Part shown: piece by piece, positions 59,890 to 64,000 of the stretch
Position numbering within the stretch: the first letter of the stretch is position 1
Layout: every line of letters starts with the position of its first letter
From: Gammaproteobacteria bacterium
GTDB taxonomy: Bacteria > Pseudomonadota > Gammaproteobacteria > Ga0077536
Reading direction: 5' to 3'
Length of the DNA stretch: 64,000 bases
Assembly: GCA_024234975.1 (NCBI GenBank)
Contig: JACKNH010000008.1
Coordinates: 124,001-188,000 of the forward strand
The notes under the pieces: generated by a model
The model's input: only the letters and a program-made list of their open reading frames with translations
Told to the model about the DNA's origin: nothing
Databases searched by the model: none
Position numbers and translations under genes: made by a program

Positions 59890-60822
59890 CTAAACAACCC
59901 CGCCCGGCAGCGGCTGGCCGGCAAAATAGGCATCCAGATTGGCGAGCACCATGTCCGCCATCGCGCGTCGGGTCTCCTGCGTTGCGCTGGCGATGTGCGG
60001 CGTCAGCAGGACATTCGGCGCTTCGCGCAACGCTTGCGGTACATGCGGTTCCTGCGCATACACATCCAGCGCGGCGCCGGCGATACGTCCTTCGTGCAAG
60101 GCCGTGATCAGCGCAGCCTCATCCACCAGCGCGCCGCGCGAAACATTGACGAGCCAACCCTCCGGACCCAGTGCATCGAGCACCTCGCGGTTGATGATGT
60201 GGGCGGTGGAGGCATTGGCGGCGGCGGCCAGCACCAGTACATCACAGGCCTCGGCCAGTTCCCGCACGCTGGCGAAGTACGGGTATGGCACGTCCTTGCG
60301 CTGCAGGCTGCAATAGCTGATCTGGCCGAACGGCGCCAGGCGCCGTGCGGTTGCCAGGCCAATGTTGCCCAGGCCGAGAATACCGAAGTGACGGCCGGAC
60401 ACCTTGCGCGCAAGCGGCATATCTCCGGCCGGCCAGTGGCCGTCGCGGACATGGGCGTGGGCCTGCGGCAGGTTGCGCAGCAGACCGATGATCATACCCA
60501 CCGCAAGATCGGCAACATCGTCGGTCAGAATGCCGGGCGTGGTGCCGACACGGATGCCGCGGCGCCGGGCTTCAACGGTATCGACCTTGTCGTAGCCGAC
60601 GCCATTGATCGCCACCACGCCCAGTACCGGCAGTCGCGCCATCAAGTCAGCCGGAATACCGATATGGCCACCGGTGGCGACCGCACGGATCGACTCGGCG
60701 TGTTCATCGAGGAAACGATCACTGTCGTCAATCAAGTCCCAGCGGTGCACCGTGTGCCGCTCCGCCAGTCCCTGTTCGAGATAAGGCGAGAAGGGGCAAA
60801 GCTGGAGCAGTTCTGTCTTCAT
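59890..60822 (-). CDS. D-isomer 2-hydroxyacid dehydrogenase (glyoxylate/hydroxypyruvate/2-ketogluconate reductase-like)
   Basis: About 310 residues; start at 60822. It has the NAD(P) fold GILGLGNIGLATARRL, then an Arg-bearing segment after the second strand (LQRKD), the substrate Arg in VNVSRGALVDE, the Glu in ALDVYAQEPHVP and the catalytic His in LTPHIASATQ. This is the standard set for 2-hydroxyacid dehydrogenases; the Arg suggests NADP. It lies 18 bp after the IdnO-like gene in the same direction, so a role as a 2-ketogluconate or 2,5-diketogluconate reductase fits the context. Confidence 0.87.
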   Translation of the reverse strand: MKTELLQLCPFSPYLEQGLAERHTVHRWDLIDDSDRFLDEHAESIRAVATGGHIGIPADLMARLPVLGVVAINGVGYDKVDTVEARRRGIRVGTTPGILTDDVADLAVGMIIGLLRNLPQAHAHVRDGHWPAGDMPLARKVSGRHFGILGLGNIGLATARRLAPFGQISYCSLQRKDVPYPYFASVRELAEACDVLVLAAAANASTAHIINREVLDALGPEGWLVNVSRGALVDEAALITALHEGRIAGAALDVYAQEPHVPQALREAPNVLLTPHIASATQETRRAMADMVLANLDAYFAGQPLPGGVV

Positions 60823-60840
60823 GTCTGATAGTCGTCGCAA

Positions 60841-61602
60841 TCAAAGTACCGCGAGCACGCCGCCATCAACATAGATGGTCTGGCCATTGACGAAATCCGA
60901 GGCCTGCGAGGCGAGGAAGATCGCCGCGCCCTGCAACTCCTCAACCTTGCCCCAGCGACCGGCCGGTGTGCGGCGTTTCAACCACGCGTCGAACTCGGGG
61001 TTGTCGATCAGTGCCTGATTCAGTGGTGTCACGAAATAGCCCGGGCCGATGGCGTTGATCTGCAGGCCGAATTGCGCCCAGTCCGCGCACATGCCCTTGG
61101 TGAGATTCTTGATCGCGCCCTTGGATGCGGTATACGGCGCGATGCCCGGACGCGCGGCTTCGCTTTGCAGGCTGGCGATGTTGATGATCTTGCCGCGACG
61201 TCGCTCGATCATGTGGCGCGCGACTGCCTGGCTGACATAGAACACGCTGTGCAGGTTGGTGGTCATCAACTCGTGCCAGGTCTCCAGCGGGAAATCCTGC
61301 AACGGCTGGCGCCGCTGAATCCCGGCGTTATTGACCAGGATATCGATCGCACCAATGGACTGTTCGACCTCGGTGATTGCCCGTTGTACGGCGGCCGGGT
61401 CGGTAACGTCGAACAACATCCCGCTGGTCTCGACGCCTTGCGCACGCAATGTGGTGACCGCACCGTCGAGCTTGCCCTGGTCACGACCATTGAGAATGAT
61501 GCTGGCGCCGGCTTCGCCCAGGCCTTCGGCGAGTGCGTAACCGATGCCCTGACTGGAGCCGGTAATCAGGGCGCGCCGGCCCTTGAGATCGAATAGTCGC
61601 AA
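60841..61602 (-). CDS. idnO: SDR dehydrogenase, gluconate 5-dehydrogenase type
   Basis: A 253-residue short-chain dehydrogenase. Cofactor motif ITGSSQGIGYALAEGLGEAG, an NGRD segment suggesting NADP preference, NNAGIQRRQPLQDF (the IQRR after NNAG is typical of gluconate 5-dehydrogenases), catalytic Ser in IASLQSEA and Tyr-Lys in PYTASKGA. It reduces 5-keto-D-gluconate to gluconate in L-idonate breakdown. It is divergent from gnd, with a 157-bp shared region. Confidence 0.88.
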   Translation of the reverse strand: MRLFDLKGRRALITGSSQGIGYALAEGLGEAGASIILNGRDQGKLDGAVTTLRAQGVETSGMLFDVTDPAAVQRAITEVEQSIGAIDILVNNAGIQRRQPLQDFPLETWHELMTTNLHSVFYVSQAVARHMIERRRGKIINIASLQSEAARPGIAPYTASKGAIKNLTKGMCADWAQFGLQINAIGPGYFVTPLNQALIDNPEFDAWLKRRTPAGRWGKVEELQGAAIFLASQASDFVNGQTIYVDGGVLAVL

Positions 61603-61759
61603 CGTGTCTTCTCCGGTGATGGTCCGAGTGCAGTGGGTGGGCGAGGCAAGATATCATGCCGGCCAACCGGAATTCAGGCTTGCGCGATTATCGCATCGTG
61701 TTCAGCCGGACCGTGAATCAGGCGACAGTTGACGCGCGAACGTGAAAACAGGGGGCGCA
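61603..61759. promoter_or_regulatory. divergent control region of idnO and gnd
   Basis: 157 bp shared by the two divergent transcripts. I found no clear operator or sigma70 promoter by eye. It is the expected place for a GntR/LacI-type site. Confidence 0.35.
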
Positions 61760-63166
61760 ATGGCAGCAGCGGAATTCGGCATCATCGGGCTTGGCGTGAT
61801 GGGTTCCAACCTGGCGCGCAATGTTGCCAGTCGTGGCATTGCCGTGGCCTGTTACGACTTCGATGCCAGGCGGCGGGAAGATTTTGCAGCCGCGTTCGCG
61901 ACGCCCTTCACCCACTCTGAATCCTTGCCGGACCTGCTGAATGCGCTGGCATCGCCACGGCGGATCATGCTGATGGTGACGGCGGGTGCGCCGGTGGACG
62001 AGGTACTGCAGCAGCTGTTGCCACTGCTCGCGCCGGGCGACGTCGTCATCGATGGCGGTAATTCGCAGTGGCAGGATACGGAACGTCGCGTGGGGCAATG
62101 CGCGCAGCATCAGGTGCGGTTTGTCGGCTGCGGCGTTTCCGGCGGCGAACTGGGGGCCCTGACCGGCCCCTGCCTGATGCCGGGTGGCGCGGCGGAGGCC
62201 TGGCCACTGCTGCGCCCGGTATTCGAAGCAATTGCCGCGCGCACCGCCGATGACGAGCCCTGCGTGAACTGGATTGGTCCGGGTGGCGCGGGTCATTTCG
62301 TCAAGATGGTCCATAACGGCATCGAGTACGCCGACATGCAATGGCTGAGTGAGGTCTATCTGGCCATGCGTGATGGCGCCGGCATGGATAACGATGCCAT
62401 GGCCGCGGTATTCGCCGGTTGGAACAATGGCCCGCTGAGGTCCTATCTTGTCGAAATCACCGCTGCCATTCTCGCGTTTCGCGACGACACCGGTCACCAC
62501 CCGGTCGATTACATCCTCGATGCTGCCGGCCAGAAAGGTACCGGCGGTTGGACGGTGCGGGCCGCCCTGGCCGGAGGTCAGCCGTTGCCCGCGGTCGCCG
62601 AAGCGGTGTTCGCCCGCAATCTGTCGGCGCTGACGACGATGCGCGGTCAGGTGGCTTCGCGGCTGGGCAGGCCGTCGGGTGCGGTACTCGATGCGACCGC
62701 GTTGTCGGCAGATGCCCTGGCCGCTGCCGCGTATTGCACGCGGGCGACAGTGTTCGCGCAAAGCTTTTCGTTGATCGCCGAGGTCGGCCGCGCGCAGGGC
62801 TGGGCGCTGGACCTGGCGCGGCTGGCCGAAATCTGGCGCGGCGGCTGCATCATTCGGGCCGATTTCCTCGATACGGTCGCCGAGGCTTACCGCGCTGATG
62901 AAGGATTGCCCAACCTGTTGCTCGATCCCGCGGTCGCATCGGCCATTGAAGCCAGGCAGCAGGCATGGCGCGACGTGCTGGTGGGCTTGATCAGTGCCGG
63001 CGTAGCGGCGCCGGTGATGAGTGCGGCATTGGCCTATTTCGACGGATTGAGAACAGCCCGGGGCGGGGCCAATCTGTTGCAGGCACAGCGGGATTACTTC
63101 GGCGCCCATACCTATGAGCGCACGGATGCGGCCCGCGGCAGATTTTTCCATACCCGCTGGTATTGA
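61760..63166 (+). CDS. gnd: 6-phosphogluconate dehydrogenase, decarboxylating
   Basis: A 468-residue protein, the standard length of Gnd. The ATG at 61760 has GGGGG at a good distance; a GTG at 61742 is an alternative. Motifs: GIIGLGVMGSNLARNVASRG, IDGGNSQWQDTERR, GCGVSGGELGA (substrate Ser-Gly-Gly), PGGAGHFVKMVHNGIEYADM with catalytic Lys, and the C-terminal YFGAHTYERTD...HTRWY end. It converts 6-phosphogluconate to ribulose 5-phosphate with NADP. Its place with idonate genes indicates a catabolic copy that takes gluconate products into the pentose phosphate path. Confidence 0.95.
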   Translation: MAAAEFGIIGLGVMGSNLARNVASRGIAVACYDFDARRREDFAAAFATPFTHSESLPDLLNALASPRRIMLMVTAGAPVDEVLQQLLPLLAPGDVVIDGGNSQWQDTERRVGQCAQHQVRFVGCGVSGGELGALTGPCLMPGGAAEAWPLLRPVFEAIAARTADDEPCVNWIGPGGAGHFVKMVHNGIEYADMQWLSEVYLAMRDGAGMDNDAMAAVFAGWNNGPLRSYLVEITAAILAFRDDTGHHPVDYILDAAGQKGTGGWTVRAALAGGQPLPAVAEAVFARNLSALTTMRGQVASRLGRPSGAVLDATALSADALAAAAYCTRATVFAQSFSLIAEVGRAQGWALDLARLAEIWRGGCIIRADFLDTVAEAYRADEGLPNLLLDPAVASAIEARQQAWRDVLVGLISAGVAAPVMSAALAYFDGLRTARGGANLLQAQRDYFGAHTYERTDAARGRFFHTRWY

Positions 63167-63308
63167 ATCCCCGCGAGCGGGGCTGGCGCCACGCCCGGGG
63201 GCGCGGGACAATGCGCGACGCGGGCGTGCCGCAGGCGCGCACCGCCAAAAACAACGATGACATCGGTTTCAACCGCGGATCTCGAACCGCGCGGAAGGAC
63301 GTATTGGT

Positions 63309-64000
63309 ATGCTTGCTGCTGTTTGCCATGGAAAAAAGGATCTGCGGATAGAGGAACGGGCGGATGTGACGCTCGCCAGCGACGAAGTGCGGGTGGGCGT
63401 GGCGTATGGCGGCATCTGCGGTTCCGACATGCATTACTATCATCGCGGCGCGGTAGGGGATTTTGCCGTGCGGGAGCCGATGACGCTCGGTCACGAGATT
63501 TCCGGCTATGTGATCGAAACCGGTAGCGCGGTCACTGATTTGCTGCCGGGCACCCGCGCTGCGCTGAATCCCAGCCGCCCCTGCCGCACCTGCGATTTCT
63601 GCGTTGCAGGGCGCAGCAACCTGTGCGAGAACATGTTCTTCCTCGGCAGCGCGGGGCGTTACCCGCACGTGCAAGGCGGCTTCGCCCAGCATCTGGTGCT
63701 GCGACGTGACCAGGTCATCCCGGTGCCGCAGGATACCGATCTGCTAGAACTTTCCTGCGCCGAACCGTTGTCGGTGGCGTTACATGCGGTCAATCGTGCG
63801 GGCCGTCTGGTCGGCAAGCGTGTGCTGGTCACCGGCTGTGGTCCTATCGGTTTGTTGACAGCGCGCGCGGCGGTTCACGCCGGTGCCACCGAAGTGGTGA
63901 GTACCGACATCGAAGACGCGCCGCTGAAAGTCGCACGCGACCATATGGGTGTACGCCGCACCATCAATGTCGCGACGCATGCGCAGGAATTGCAGACCTT
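63309..64000 (+). CDS. idnD: L-idonate 5-dehydrogenase (partial; continues past window)
   Basis: Translation from the ATG at 63309 stays open to the end (230 codons). It is a zinc-dependent medium-chain dehydrogenase: catalytic zinc residues in GGICGSDMHYYHRG and LGHEISGYV, structural zinc cysteines in CRTCDFCVAGRSNLC, and the cofactor fold VLVTGCGPIGLLTARAA. The CGSDMHYYHRGAVGDF and ALNPSRPC runs point to L-idonate 5-dehydrogenase, which makes 5-ketogluconate. It follows gnd by 142 bp. The ~110 C-terminal residues lie outside the window. Confidence 0.88.
   Translation, partial: MLAAVCHGKKDLRIEERADVTLASDEVRVGVAYGGICGSDMHYYHRGAVGDFAVREPMTLGHEISGYVIETGSAVTDLLPGTRAALNPSRPCRTCDFCVAGRSNLCENMFFLGSAGRYPHVQGGFAQHLVLRRDQVIPVPQDTDLLELSCAEPLSVALHAVNRAGRLVGKRVLVTGCGPIGLLTARAAVHAGATEVVSTDIEDAPLKVARDHMGVRRTINVATHAQELQT

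Noticed and set aside
61742..61760. GTG start of gnd at 61742
   Set aside because: The ATG at 61760 has a good ribosome site and gives the standard 468-residue length.
1..64000. Prophage, transposon, CRISPR or tRNA-linked island
   Set aside because: No integrase, transposase, phage structural gene, repeat-spacer array or tRNA gene was seen in the whole window.

Overview
This is a gene-dense, GC-rich window of about 64 kb that looks like chromosome of a free-living Gammaproteobacterium. Support for that: PEP-CTERM-type sorting signals, a large TonB-dependent receptor, an MltF-type lytic transglycosylase, a complete urea ABC transporter plus urease set, and short ATGA/GTGA stop-start overlaps. 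The genus cannot be told from the sequence alone. I saw no rRNA, tRNA, CRISPR array, insertion sequence or phage gene.

Layout. (1) 1-16.5 kb holds catabolic and secreted hydrolase genes: three esterase-like alpha/beta hydrolases, an AEC transporter, a carboxymuconolactone-decarboxylase-like protein, two ACMSD/gamma-resorcylate-type amidohydrolases, fumarylacetoacetase, an MBL hydrolase, a TetR regulator, a second FAH-fold enzyme, an FAD monooxygenase and MltF. Two matching 24-bp palindromes, one between the tetR and MBL genes and one before the monooxygenase gene, suggest a single TetR regulon. (2) 16.5-21.5 kb: a DUF817 membrane protein, a periplasmic protein resembling the UGSC selenoprotein family but without Sec or Cys, and a prolyl-4-hydroxylase-like oxygenase. 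(3) 21.6-38.4 kb: a urea island of porin, urtABCDE, ureDABCEFG and a tiny His-containing membrane protein. Facing it is a two-component system whose hybrid kinase carries an NCS1 permease-like N-terminus and a nine-cysteine segment. (4) 38.8-46.1 kb: a spondin-domain PEP-CTERM protein, a PAP2 phosphatase, a BlaI repressor with an M56-M23 fusion peptidase, and a TonB receptor. (5) 46.3-51.3 kb: an NTF2-fold protein, a VanZ membrane protein with two C-terminal ribbon-helix-helix-like motifs, and an O-antigen-ligase-type protein with an inserted carbohydrate-binding-like domain. (6) 51.2-58 kb: acetoacetyl-CoA synthetase, then an unassigned four-gene group (patatin phospholipase plus a tandem-repeat partner, facing a large helical protein plus lipoprotein). 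(7) 58-64 kb: a SnoaL-like protein, a palindromic intergenic element, a MetE-like protein, and an L-idonate/gluconate cluster (2-hydroxyacid dehydrogenase, IdnO, Gnd, IdnD).

How the parts fit. The urea island forms one chain: outer-membrane entry, ATP-driven uptake, hydrolysis, nickel insertion and, probably, sensing. The idonate cluster gives idonate to 5-ketogluconate to gluconate, then 6-phosphogluconate to ribulose 5-phosphate; a gluconate kinase is not in view. The TetR cluster looks like aromatic-acid catabolism but has no ring-cleavage dioxygenase here. Fumarylacetoacetase would release acetoacetate, which the acetoacetyl-CoA synthetase could activate. The most promising leads for something undescribed are the permease-kinase with its cysteine module, the VanZ-RHH fusion, the patatin/tandem-repeat pair with its convergent partners, and the two-site TetR regulon.
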